A stretch of DNA of 43,404 nt. It comes from Azospirillum melinis (GTDB lineage: Bacteria; Pseudomonadota; Alphaproteobacteria; Azospirillales; Azospirillaceae). The DNA is taken from NCBI RefSeq assembly GCF_013340935.1, contig NZ_WHOS01000060.1:1-43404 (forward strand), given 5' to 3'. A model generated the notes under the pieces. The model searched no databases. It was not told where the DNA came from and saw nothing but the letters and a program-made list of their open reading frames with translations. The stretch's first letter is position 1. Each line of letters begins with the position of its first letter. The position numbers and the translations under genes are program-made. This document shows positions 8,245 to 16,370 of the stretch, piece by piece.

Positions 8245-9957
8245 TCAGCCCGCCCGAAGCCGGCCGATGAAGTTCGTCACCTCGCGGTTCAGCGTCACCG
8301 CCTGACCGTCCAGCAGTTCCGCGGCGCGCAGCACCTCGCCGGCGGCGGTGCCGGTCTCTCCGGCGCTGGTGGAGACGGTGGCGATGGTGTGCGAGACCTC
8401 GGCGGTGCCGGCGGCGGCCTCCTGCACGTTGCGGGTGATCTCCTGGGTGGCGGCGGCCTGCTGTTCCATGGCCCCGGCGATGGAGCCGACGATCTCGTCG
8501 ATGCCGACCACCGTTTCGCCCACCCCCTTGATCGCGGTGACGGCGGCTCCGGTCACGCCCTGCATGGTGGCGATCTGGGCGCCGATCTCTTCCGTGGCCT
8601 TGGCGGTCTGGGTGGCGAGGTTCTTCACCTCGCTCGCCACCACGGCGAAGCCCTTGCCGGCCTCGCCCGCCCGCGCCGCCTCGATGGTCGCATTCAGCGC
8701 CAGCAGGTTGGTCTGGGCGGCGATGGAGTTGATCAGGCCGACGATCTCGCCGATGCGGTGGGCGGCGTCGGACAGCCCGACGACATGGGCGTTGGTCTCC
8801 TCCACCGCCCGCACCGCGCCGCGCACCATATCGAAGGACCGGCGGACCTGATCGCCGATCTCGGCGATGGAGGCCGACATCTCCTCCGTCGCTGCGGCGG
8901 CGGTCTGGACGCTGGTGCCCGCCTGGGCGCTGGCGGCGGCAACGGTGGCGGCCTGCCGGTTGGCGCTGTTGGCGCGCTCCAGCATTCCGGCGGCGTTGCT
9001 GCGCACCTGATGGGCGCCGGAACCGACCAGTTGAACCACCTCCGCCACGCGCGCTTCGAACAGATCGGCCAGCTCCTGGATGGCGCGGTGTTTCTCCGCC
9101 TCGGCTTCCGCCTTCTGGCGCTGCTGGTCGGCGGTCAGCCGCTCCACCTCGCGGGCGTTGGTCTGGAACACCTCCAGCGCGCGGGCCATGGCGCCGATCT
9201 CGTTGCGCATCCAGCCGCCTTCGACCGCGGTATCGAGCTGTCCGGCGGCCAGATCGGCCGTGTTGCTCGACAGCCGCTGCAAGGGCCGGGTGATGGAGCG
9301 GGCGAGCAGCAGCCCGGCCGCCATCATCGCCAGCAGCAGCCCGCCCATCACCAGGGCGAAGTCGCGGCGGGCCGATGCGGCGGCATCGCGGGTGGCCTGG
9401 ATGGCGGCGGCGGTGGAACGGCCGATGGCCGCCTGCGTCTCCATCACCTTGGCGGTCAGGGCGGCGAACTGGTCGTCGGTGTGGGACATCATCGGGATGC
9501 CGATCAGGCGGTCGATGGCCGCCATCTGGTTCATCTCGTCCACCGCCTTGGCATAGGCGCCGATCCGCACCGATACCTCGTCCAGCATCGCCCGCTCCGC
9601 CTCGACCAGCGGCATGGCCCGCAGCTCCGCGATGGCGGCGCGCGCCTTGCCCAGGTTGGCGGCGATGGCGTCGCGCATGGCCTGGAGCTTCTTCTCTTCG
9701 ATGCCGGATCCCGACAGGGCCAGATGCCGTGACACGTCGCTGTGGATGACATAAGCGATGGCGACCAGCCGGTCGATGCGGCCCAGCCGCTCCGCCGCTT
9801 CGCGGTGGATGGCGTCCACGGCGCCCAGGGCCTGTTCCGACTGGCGGTCGGCCAGCACCAGCGCCGCCACCGTCAGGACGATCCCCATCAGAGGGGCTGC
9901 GAACACACGGCCTGCCACAGACAGGCCGGACAGACGCGCAAAGACACCGCCGCTCAT
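8245..9957 (-). CDS. Methyl-accepting chemotaxis protein
   Basis: A 570-residue transmembrane chemoreceptor. Membrane segments lie at about 15-37 and 200-220, around a roughly 160-residue helical periplasmic domain that looks like a four-helix bundle. HAMP follows (about 219-272), then a coiled-coil signalling domain with the conserved hairpin tip (about 405-450: GLINSIAAQTNLLALNATIE, then FAVVASEVKNLA), which docks CheW and CheA. No C-terminal CheR pentapeptide is seen. The start at 9957 is chosen for the GGGGGGGAG just upstream; another ATG lies nine codons before it. It follows a secreted cache-domain gene on the same strand with 65 bases between them. Confidence 0.93.
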   Translation of the reverse strand: MSGGVFARLSGLSVAGRVFAAPLMGIVLTVAALVLADRQSEQALGAVDAIHREAAERLGRIDRLVAIAYVIHSDVSRHLALSGSGIEEKKLQAMRDAIAANLGKARAAIAELRAMPLVEAERAMLDEVSVRIGAYAKAVDEMNQMAAIDRLIGIPMMSHTDDQFAALTAKVMETQAAIGRSTAAAIQATRDAAASARRDFALVMGGLLLAMMAAGLLLARSITRPLQRLSSNTADLAAGQLDTAVEGGWMRNEIGAMARALEVFQTNAREVERLTADQQRQKAEAEAEKHRAIQELADLFEARVAEVVQLVGSGAHQVRSNAAGMLERANSANRQAATVAAASAQAGTSVQTAAAATEEMSASIAEIGDQVRRSFDMVRGAVRAVEETNAHVVGLSDAAHRIGEIVGLINSIAAQTNLLALNATIEAARAGEAGKGFAVVASEVKNLATQTAKATEEIGAQIATMQGVTGAAVTAIKGVGETVVGIDEIVGSIAGAMEQQAAATQEITRNVQEAAAGTAEVSHTIATVSTSAGETGTAAGEVLRAAELLDGQAVTLNREVTNFIGRLRAG

Positions 9958-10022
9958 GCTCCCCCCCAACAGTTCCGCCTCCAACGGCCTTGCCCGCCGG
10001 TCACCGCCTTACGCAGGAACCG

Positions 10023-10505
10023 TCACTTGTAGACCCCGACATAGGCGACCAGTTCCTGGCCGGGCACGCGCTTCACATAGGTGATCTTCGGTTCGATCCT
10101 GTTGCTGGCGGGGTTCAGCCAGCGATACTCGACCCAGCCTTCGCCCTTGTCCTTGGCGACGGCCAGCACATCCTGGACGATGAAGCGGCCGTCCGGGTCC
10201 TTGACGTTGATGACGCTCTGGCCGACGCCGGCCGGGCGCGGCGGGTAGACCTTCCACACGCCGCTGAAGTCGATGACGTTGACGTAGATCTCACCCTGCT
10301 TATACGGACCGTCGGCGTTGAACGCCTTGGCGGCCTCGTCCAGGCCCTGGGCGGCGATCAGGTCCGCCGCCTTCAGGGTGATGGACTTCGCGTCCTCCTG
10401 CGTTGGCTTGGCCTGCTCGGCGATGGCCGGGCTGGACAGGGGGGCGGAAACGGCAGTCCCGACGCCAATCAGGGCGACCGCCAGCAAACGAAACCACAGG
10501 CGCAT
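10023..10505 (-). CDS. Secreted single-cache-domain protein
   Basis: A 160-residue exported protein: signal peptide MRLWFRLLAVALIGVGTAVS with further Ala/Ser/Pro residues to a cleavage site near PAIAEQA (about residue 30), then one small cache domain. The features are AKSITLKAADLIAAQG, a helix after which GEIYVNVIDFSGVWKVYPP and GRFIVQDVLAVAKDKGEGWV and YVKRVPGQELVAYVGVYK follow, the pattern of sCache_2 ligand-binding domains. It has no second membrane segment or signalling domain, so it is a free periplasmic binding module. The start at 10505 has GGGGAAA before it; a TTG five codons upstream is the alternative. The chemoreceptor gene follows 65 bases downstream on the same strand, suggesting the two work together. 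Confidence 0.82.
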   Translation of the reverse strand: MRLWFRLLAVALIGVGTAVSAPLSSPAIAEQAKPTQEDAKSITLKAADLIAAQGLDEAAKAFNADGPYKQGEIYVNVIDFSGVWKVYPPRPAGVGQSVINVKDPDGRFIVQDVLAVAKDKGEGWVEYRWLNPASNRIEPKITYVKRVPGQELVAYVGVYK

Positions 10506-10991
10506 GTGCACTTTCCCCAAGGATTGCGGGCCGGCCAGCAGATGCCGGGGACCCTGACACGTTTTATCCGGCCGTCGTCGCCTTCACGTGCGGCCATTTT
10601 CCCGTAAGGCTACTAGCAGAAGGTTTCATGCGTTTGTCCGCTGCATTTCTACACGATCATATTGCATTGCAGCATAGCAATATTACGAATGAATGGATCT
10701 GATCCGCAGCTTTGAGCGGTATCGCCTTGCGTTTGAACGTGTTAGCTGTGCAGCAAGAGCGGCCGGGCGGGGATGGACAAGCCATCCGCGCGCCGATGCG
10801 GCCTATCGACGCATCGGTCGCTGCCGCAGCCCGCGCGTGACGGTTTGCCGCCCCTTTTTTCCATCGACAGCCGCGCCGTTCGGGTGGAGCATCGAAAGTC
10901 CGATGCGGGCGCCCTGCCGGCTCCGGACCCGATGCGTTTTCCCAGCGCCCGTCCGCCGCCGCCCGTCGCCCATCCGGACGCAATCTTCAGG

Positions 10992-11028
10992 AAGTGCCAG
11001 TTCTTTAAAGTGCCAGTCTGAAGTGCCA
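10992..11028 (+). repeat. Three direct copies of AAGTGCCA
   Basis: AAGTGCCA starts at 10992, 11008 and 11021, on the same strand and 102 to 138 bases before the EF-G-like start codon. Spacing is 16 and 13 bases, roughly one helical turn and a half. These could be regulator-binding sites or a short duplication; no partner regulator is identified. Confidence 0.55.
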
Positions 11029-11036
11029 CACGCGAA

Positions 11037-11069
11037 CGGGCCGCCCCGGCGGCCGGCGCCGGCGGCCCG
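11037..11069 (+). promoter_or_regulatory. GC-rich leader hairpin upstream of the EF-G-like gene
   Basis: CGGGCCGCC (11037-11045) pairs with GGCGGCCCG (11061-11069) around a 15-base GC-rich loop. No U-tract follows, so it is not an intrinsic terminator in the plus direction. It lies 60 bases before the start codon and may shape the mRNA leader. Confidence 0.4.
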
Positions 11070-11129
11070 ATTCCCGCCCTGGCTCCGTCCTCCGGTCCCG
11101 ACAGCCCGAAGCTTCGACGGGAGGTGTGA

Positions 11130-13169
11130 ATGCCGCATACGCAAATCCGGACGGCGCGCTGCGCGGCGCTGGTCGGCCCCTATCTCGCCGGCAAAACGAC
11201 ACTGCTGGAAAGCCTGCTGTTCGCCGCCGGGGCCGTCACCCGCAAGGGCAGCGTGCGCGACGGCAATGCCGTGGGCGACAACTCGCCGGAGGCGAAGGCC
11301 CGGTCGATGAGCACCGAGCTGAACGTCGCCTCCTTCGATTACCTTGGGGAACGCTGGTCGATCCTGGACTGCCCCGGTTCGGTGGAACTGGCGGGGGAGG
11401 CGCAGGCGGCGCTGATGGCCGCCGACATCGCCATCGTGGTGGCGGAGGCCGCACCGGAAAAGGCGGTGCTGCTGGCCCCGCTTTTCAAGGTGCTGGACGA
11501 TCACCGCATCCCGCATCTGCTGTTCATCAACAAGATCGACACGTTGGGCGATATCAGGGTGCGCGACGTCGTCGCCGCCTATCAGGAGGTCTCGACCCGC
11601 AAGCTGGTGCTGCGCGAGGTGCCGTTGCGCGAGAACGGCCAGATCACCGGGCTGGTCGATCTGGTCAGCGAGCGCGCCTGGCGTTTCAACCCGCACAAGC
11701 CGTCCGACCTAGTCGCCCTGCCCGACGGCGCCCGCGACTGGGAGGCGGAAGCGCGGCTGGCGATGCTGGAATCGGCGGCCGATTTTGACGACGGCCTGCT
11801 GGAAAAGCTGCTGGAGGACATGGCTCCCGACAGTGCCGAGCTTTACGAGACGCTGGCGCACGAACTGGCAGACGACCTGATCGTGCCGGTCTTCTTCGGG
11901 TCGGCGGAGAACGACAACGGCATCCGCCGCCTGCTGAAGGCCCTGCGGCACGAGGGGCCGGAGGTTGCCACCACCGCGGCCCGCATCGACACCCCTGCCG
12001 ACGCGGCGGTGGCGGCGCAGGTGGTGAAGACGATGATGGGGTCCCATGCCGGGAAGCTCAGCCTCGCCCGCATCTGGCGCGGCACCGTCACCGACGGCAT
12101 GACGCTGGGCGCTGAGCGGGTGTCCGGCATCTTCCAGCAGTTCGGCCGCGACCAGACCAAGGTACCGCAGGCCGTCGCCGGCGATCTCGTGGCCCTCGGC
12201 CGGCTGGAGAAGGCGGCGACCGGCGACCGGCTGACCGAGAAGGCCAACCTGGGTCCGCCCGCCGACTGGCCGGCCGCCGCCCCGCCGGTGCATGGGCTGG
12301 CGCTCCGCGCCGAGAACCGCAATGACGAGGTGAAGCTGTCCGCAGCCTTGCAGAAACTGCGGGACGAGGACCCGTCCCTGACGCTCGACCAATCGGCCGA
12401 GACCGGCGAGCTGGTGCTGTGGGGCCAGGGCGACGTGCATCTGAAGCTGGCGATGGACCGGCTGCGCAGCCGCTTCAACGTCGCGGTGAGAGGCCAGCCG
12501 CCGCAGGTGCCCTACAAGGAGACGATCCGCAAGGGCACCAGCCACCATGCCCGCTTCAAGCGCCAGACCGGCGGCCATGGCCAGTTCGCCGACATCCATG
12601 TCGAGATCCGCCCGCTGCCGCGCGGGTCGGGCATCCAGTTCGAGGATGCGGTGGTCGGCGGTGCCGTGCCGCGCCAGTACATTCCGGCGGTGGAGGCCGG
12701 CGTGCGCGACGCGGCGGTGCGCGGGCCGCTGGGCTTCCCGGTCGTGGATTTCGCGGTGGCGCTGACCGGCGGCCAGTTCCACGCCGTCGACAGTTCCGAC
12801 ATGGCCTTCAAGACGGTGGCGCGGCAGGCGATGGCCGATGCCCTGCCGACCTGCGAGCCGGTTCTGCTGGAGCCGATCCTGACCGTCACCATCGCGGTGC
12901 CCAGCACCTTCACGCCGAAGGTACAGCGTCTGGTCAGCGGACGGCGCGGCCAGTTGCTGGGCTTCGATGCGCGGCTGGGCTGGCCCGGCTGGGACGAAGT
13001 GAAGGCGTGCATGCCGCAGTCCGACATGCAGGATCTGATCGTGGAGTTGCGGTCGCTGACCTTCGGCGTCGGCAGTTACAGCGCCGAGTTCGAACGGCTT
13101 CAGGAGGTGGTCGGCAAGGCGGCCGACCGTGCCGTGGAAATCCGCCGCGACATGCTGGCGGCACAATAG
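11130..13169 (+). CDS. Elongation factor G-like translational GTPase (FusA2 type)
   Basis: A 679-residue paralogue of EF-G. G motifs are present but altered: P-loop GPYLAGKTT (16-24; EF-G usually has AHIDAGKTT), DCPGS (80-84 in place of DTPGH, so the catalytic His is missing) and NKID (134-137). The RGITI switch motif is replaced by MSTELNV. Domains II to V are complete, with GQGDVHLKLAMDRLR, RQTGGHGQFADIHVEI and the C-terminal GVGSYSAEFERLQEVV (canonical EF-G ends with ...MYSxxFxxYxxVP). Such FusA2 proteins are common as extra copies, and their function is not settled. The usual rpsL/rpsG/tuf neighbours are absent. Start at 11130 follows CGGGAGG. Confidence 0.9.
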   Translation: MPHTQIRTARCAALVGPYLAGKTTLLESLLFAAGAVTRKGSVRDGNAVGDNSPEAKARSMSTELNVASFDYLGERWSILDCPGSVELAGEAQAALMAADIAIVVAEAAPEKAVLLAPLFKVLDDHRIPHLLFINKIDTLGDIRVRDVVAAYQEVSTRKLVLREVPLRENGQITGLVDLVSERAWRFNPHKPSDLVALPDGARDWEAEARLAMLESAADFDDGLLEKLLEDMAPDSAELYETLAHELADDLIVPVFFGSAENDNGIRRLLKALRHEGPEVATTAARIDTPADAAVAAQVVKTMMGSHAGKLSLARIWRGTVTDGMTLGAERVSGIFQQFGRDQTKVPQAVAGDLVALGRLEKAATGDRLTEKANLGPPADWPAAAPPVHGLALRAENRNDEVKLSAALQKLRDEDPSLTLDQSAETGELVLWGQGDVHLKLAMDRLRSRFNVAVRGQPPQVPYKETIRKGTSHHARFKRQTGGHGQFADIHVEIRPLPRGSGIQFEDAVVGGAVPRQYIPAVEAGVRDAAVRGPLGFPVVDFAVALTGGQFHAVDSSDMAFKTVARQAMADALPTCEPVLLEPILTVTIAVPSTFTPKVQRLVSGRRGQLLGFDARLGWPGWDEVKACMPQSDMQDLIVELRSLTFGVGSYSAEFERLQEVVGKAADRAVEIRRDMLAAQ

Positions 13170-13179
13170 ACAAAGGAAC

Positions 13180-13210
13180 GCTCCACCGCCCGGCTGGCGG
13201 GCGGTGGAGC
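13180..13210. terminator. Terminator hairpin between the EF-G-like gene and argG
   Basis: GCTCCACCGCCCG (13180-13192) and CGGGCGGTGGAGC (13198-13210) make a perfect 13-base-pair stem with a five-base loop. It sits between two convergent genes. On the minus strand TTCCTTTG follows; on the plus strand the U-tract is poor, so it suits argG better. Confidence 0.7.
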
Positions 13211-13221
13211 CGGTCCTTCGA

Positions 13222-14457
13222 TCAGCCGATCTTCTGCTTGGCCATCGCGCCCAGACGCAGGCGGAGCGCGTTCAGCTTGATGAAGCCTTCCGCGTCCTTC
13301 TGGTTGTAGACGCTGTCCTGCTCGAAGGTCACATAGTCCATGCGGTACAGCGAGTTGGGCGACTGGCGGCCGACGACCGTGACGTTGCCCTTGAACAGCT
13401 TCAGACGGACGGTGCCGTTGACCAGCGACTGGGTCTGGTCGATCAGCGCCTGGATGGCCAGACGCTCCGGGCTCCACCAGTAGCCGCAATAGATCAGCTC
13501 GGCGTAGCGCGGCATCAGCTCGTCCTTCAGATGGCCGGCGCCACGGTCGAGCGTGATGCTCTCCATCGCGCGGTGCGCCACCAGCAGGATGCTGCCGCCC
13601 GGGGTCTCGTAGACGCCGCGCGACTTCATGCCGACATAGCGGTTCTCGACCAGATCGAGGCGGCCGATGCCGTTCTCGCCGCCCAGGCGGTTCAGCTCGG
13701 TCAGCAGGGCTGCCGGCGACAGCGCCTTGCCGTCGATGGCGACCGCGTCACCGTTCTTGAACTCGACCTCGATATAGGTCGGAGTGTCCGGCGCCTTTTC
13801 CGGGGCGACGGAGCGGGTGTACATGTCCTCGTCCGGCTCGACCCACGGGTCCTCCAGCGCCTTGCCCTCGTACGAGATGTGCAGGAGGTTGGCGTCGGTG
13901 GAGTAGGGGGCCTCGCCGCGCTTGTCCTTCGCGATCGGAATCTGGTTCTTCTCGGCGTAGTCCAGCAGCGTGGTGCGGCTGTTCAGGGTCCATTCGCGCC
14001 ACGGCGCGATGACCGTGATATCCGGGCGCAGGGCGTAATAGCCCAGCTCGAAGCGGACCTGGTCGTTGCCCTTGCCGGTGGCGCCATGGGCGACGGCATC
14101 GGCGCCGACCATGTTGGCGATCTCGATCTGCCGCTTGGCGATCAGCGGCCGGGCGATCGAGGTGCCGAGCAGGTAAGTGCCCTCGTAGAGCGTGTTGGCG
14201 CGGAACATCGGGAAGACGAAATCGCGCACGAACTCTTCGCGCAGATCGTCGATGAAGATGTTTTCCGGCTTGATGCCCAGAAGCTCGGCCTTCTTGCGGG
14301 CGGGCTCCAACTCCTCGCCCTGGCCGAGGTCGGCGGTGAAGGTCACCACCTCGCAGGAATAGGTTTCCTGCAGCCACTTCAGGATGACCGAAGTGTCGAG
14401 GCCGCCCGAATAGGCGAGCACCACTTTCTTGATCTGTTTGCCGGACGCGCCGCTCAT
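13222..14457 (-). CDS. argG: Argininosuccinate synthase
   Basis: Joins citrulline and aspartate with ATP to make argininosuccinate, the next-to-last step of arginine synthesis in the cytoplasm. The 411-residue product has the N-type ATP-pyrophosphatase loop VVLAYSGGLDTSVILKWLQ (12-30), GADAVAHGATGKGNDQVRFE and RGVYETPGGSILL, and normal full length. The start at 14457 gives MSGASGKQIKKVVLAYSGGL. No clear ribosome site is seen, and the bases just before the ATG form a small dyad ACTGC-TCTT-GCAGT (14461-14474). argH is not adjacent. The gene converges with the EF-G-like gene. Confidence 0.97.
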   Translation of the reverse strand: MSGASGKQIKKVVLAYSGGLDTSVILKWLQETYSCEVVTFTADLGQGEELEPARKKAELLGIKPENIFIDDLREEFVRDFVFPMFRANTLYEGTYLLGTSIARPLIAKRQIEIANMVGADAVAHGATGKGNDQVRFELGYYALRPDITVIAPWREWTLNSRTTLLDYAEKNQIPIAKDKRGEAPYSTDANLLHISYEGKALEDPWVEPDEDMYTRSVAPEKAPDTPTYIEVEFKNGDAVAIDGKALSPAALLTELNRLGGENGIGRLDLVENRYVGMKSRGVYETPGGSILLVAHRAMESITLDRGAGHLKDELMPRYAELIYCGYWWSPERLAIQALIDQTQSLVNGTVRLKLFKGNVTVVGRQSPNSLYRMDYVTFEQDSVYNQKDAEGFIKLNALRLRLGAMAKQKIG

Positions 14458-14484
14458 GGGACTGCTCTTGCAGTAGAGAAAGGT

Positions 14485-14506
14485 AAGGCCGCGACCGTAC
14501 GGCCTT
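14485..14506 (-). terminator. Hairpin between the SH3 gene and argG
   Basis: AAGGCCG (14485-14491) pairs with CGGCCTT (14500-14506) around eight bases. On the minus strand TACCTTTCTC follows. It lies 60 bases after the SH3 gene stop and 28 bases before the argG start, so it could end the first transcript or form part of the argG leader. Confidence 0.45.
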
Positions 14507-14565
14507 TCCCGCCCGCCTTCAAGCCCTGCCGGCGCCGATCTGCCCCTGGGAATGACCGGGACCGG

Positions 14566-15102
14566 CTACTCGATTCTCTCGCCGGGGTAGGTGCCCCAGA
14601 AATCGGCGCGCTTCATCCAGCCGCGATAGCCCTTCACATCGACCTCGCACCACTCGTCGCGGCACTTCTTCAGCGATCCGATGACGCCGGGCTCCGCCCG
14701 CGCCACCACGGCGCCGTCGCCGCGTGGCGACTCATAGATCGCGCGGGTCTGGCCGACGATCAGAATGCCGCGGCGTCCCGACAGCGCGCTCTGGTGCACC
14801 CAGCCTTCCGCCCCCTCCCAATCGCGGATGCGGCGCCAGGTGTCGAACTCCTGGATGATCTCCACCGGCATGTCCTTGCGCTTGAACACCCATTCGATGG
14901 GGTAGCTGCCGTTGGGGCCGGAGCGCAGGTTCACCTCGCCGACGCGCACGGTGACGAAGCGGGGGATCGGCAGGCCCGACGCGTGGGTCGGGTCCTTTCC
15001 CTCCGCGGCGAGCGCCGCGCTCTCGCCGCCCGCGAAAAGCCCCGCCCCCAACCCCGCGATCAGGGCCAGAGCGGCGAGGACGGAGCGGCGGCGGACAGGC
15101 AT
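14566..15102 (-). CDS. Secreted SH3-domain protein
   Basis: A 178-residue exported protein. The signal peptide has a twin-arginine-like basic start MPVRRRSVLAALALIAGLGA followed by GLFAGGESAALAAEG, with cleavage near ALA-AEG at about residue 33. Two bacterial SH3 repeats of the SH3_4 type follow: residues 50-110 (VTVRVGEVNLRSGPNGSYPI, then DWEGAEGWVHQSALSG) and 115-170 (ESPRGDGAVVARAEPGV, then VDVKGYRGWMKRADFWGTYP). Such modules usually bind peptidoglycan or other envelope ligands. The gene runs in the same direction as argG, 108 bases before it, and is divergent from the hydroxyacid reductase gene. Confidence 0.83.
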   Translation of the reverse strand: MPVRRRSVLAALALIAGLGAGLFAGGESAALAAEGKDPTHASGLPIPRFVTVRVGEVNLRSGPNGSYPIEWVFKRKDMPVEIIQEFDTWRRIRDWEGAEGWVHQSALSGRRGILIVGQTRAIYESPRGDGAVVARAEPGVIGSLKKCRDEWCEVDVKGYRGWMKRADFWGTYPGERIE

Positions 15103-15340
15103 GGCGGCACCGGAACAGGAATAGGGGAGGGCAAACCGGGCCGCACTATAGAGACCACCCGTTCGATAGGGCAAGCGCCGCCACCCCCATCGGACGATGC
15201 GGCCGGCTTGCCGCAGGGTGGCCTTTCGCGACGGACTTCTGGACAGTCCCACGACCGCTTGGTATGGCAACCATGGACCGGAGCAGCCTGTGCCGAGACC
15301 TTCAGATGCGGGCAGCCGGGGCAAGGGAGGACCAGCACCG

Positions 15341-16330
15341 ATGACCGACAAGAAGAAGCCGCTCGTTGTCGTCACCCGCAAGCTGCCGGACGTCATCGAG
15401 ACGCGCATGATGGAGCTGTTCGACACCCGGCTCAATCCGGACGACGTGCCGCTCACCCCTGCCCAGATGCAGGACGCGATGAACATCGCCGAGGTGCTGG
15501 TGCCCACCGTCACCGACCGCATCGACCGCGCGCTGATCGAGGCCGCCGGGCCGCAGCTGCGGCTGATCGCCTCCTTCGGCACCGGTGTCGACCACATCGA
15601 CCTGAAGGCGGCGCGCGAGCGCGGCATCGTCGTCACCAACACCCCGGGTGTCCTGACAGAGGACACCGCCGACATGACCATGGCGCTGCTGCTGGCCACC
15701 GCGCGCCGCGTGGCGGAGGGCGAGCGTCTGGTCCGCTCCGGTCAGTGGACCGGCTGGGGTCCGACCACCATGCTGGGCCACCGGATCAGCGGCAAACGGT
15801 TGGGCATCCTGGGCATGGGCCGCATCGGCTCGGCGCTGGCCAAGCGGGCGCGTGCCTTCGGCATGTCGATCCACTATCACAACCGCCGCCGCGTCCATCC
15901 GGAGCTGGAGCAGGAACTGGAGGCGACCTACTGGTCCAGCCTGGACCAGATGCTGGCGCGGATGGACATCGTGTCGATCAACTGCCCGCACACGCCGGCC
16001 ACCTACCATCTGCTGTCGGAACGCCGGCTGAAGCTGCTGCGCCCGCACTGCTACATCGTCAACACCTCGCGCGGCGAGGTGATCGACGAGGTGGCGCTGA
16101 CCCGCATGCTGTCGAAGGGCGAAATCGCCGGCGCAGGCCTGGACGTGTTCGAGCATGAGCCGGCGGTCAATCCGAAGCTGCTGCGGTTGGACAACGTCGT
16201 CCTGCTGCCGCACATGGGCTCCGCCACCATCGAAGGCCGCATCGACATGGGCGAGAAGGTGGTGATCAACATCAAGACCTTCTCAGACGGCCACGCCCCG
16301 CCCGACCGCGTTCTGGAAGCGTTGCTGTAA
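15341..16330 (+). CDS. D-2-hydroxyacid dehydrogenase (glyoxylate/hydroxypyruvate reductase type)
   Basis: An NAD(P)H-dependent cytoplasmic enzyme reducing glyoxylate or hydroxypyruvate to glycolate or D-glycerate. The 329-residue product has the family layout: substrate domain with ASFGTGVDHIDLKAARERGI (78-96), Rossmann loop LGILGMGRIGSALAKRARAFG (154-174), and catalytic R244 (NTSRGEVID), E273 (DVFEHEP) and H291 (LLPHMGSAT). A basic NRRR patch after the second strand suggests NADPH preference, as in GhrB/GyaR enzymes. Start at 15341 follows AAGGGAGG. The gene stands alone and is divergent from the SH3 gene. Confidence 0.92.
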   Translation: MTDKKKPLVVVTRKLPDVIETRMMELFDTRLNPDDVPLTPAQMQDAMNIAEVLVPTVTDRIDRALIEAAGPQLRLIASFGTGVDHIDLKAARERGIVVTNTPGVLTEDTADMTMALLLATARRVAEGERLVRSGQWTGWGPTTMLGHRISGKRLGILGMGRIGSALAKRARAFGMSIHYHNRRRVHPELEQELEATYWSSLDQMLARMDIVSINCPHTPATYHLLSERRLKLLRPHCYIVNTSRGEVIDEVALTRMLSKGEIAGAGLDVFEHEPAVNPKLLRLDNVVLLPHMGSATIEGRIDMGEKVVINIKTFSDGHAPPDRVLEALL

Positions 16331-16340
16331 GACGCAGTTC

Positions 16341-16364
16341 CCTTCCCCTTGGGACAGGGGAAGG
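16341..16364. terminator. Hairpin between the hydroxyacid reductase and MarR genes
   Basis: CCTTCCCCT (16341-16349) and AGGGGAAGG (16356-16364) form a nine-base-pair stem with a six-base loop between two convergent genes. Neither side has a strong U-tract, so it is a moderate call. Confidence 0.45.
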
Positions 16365-16370
16365 CACCGG

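Larger units (their letters stand above)
10506..11129. other. Intergenic stretch with short repeats and a hairpin leader
   Basis: About 620 bases between the cache gene and the EF-G-like gene. The part near 10600-10700 is AT-richer and includes TATTGC and GCAATA as a small dyad. Frames crossing it are arginine/proline/serine-rich and look like chance. AAGTGCCA occurs three times (10992-10999, 11008-11015, 11021-11028), and a GC-rich hairpin follows at 11037-11069. I find no gene here. Confidence 0.6.

Noticed and set aside
7969..9732. Open frame of 587 codons on the plus strand across the chemoreceptor gene
   Set aside because: Antisense to a chemoreceptor with complete HAMP and signalling domains; shadow frame.
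10693..11310. 205-codon frame in the spacer before the EF-G-like gene
   Set aside because: Arg/Pro/Ser-rich with no domain, no ribosome site, and it overlaps the EF-G-like gene in another frame.
13129..16158. Open frame of 1009 codons on the plus strand
   Set aside because: It is antisense to argG and the SH3 gene and out of frame with the hydroxyacid dehydrogenase gene; no domain is visible.
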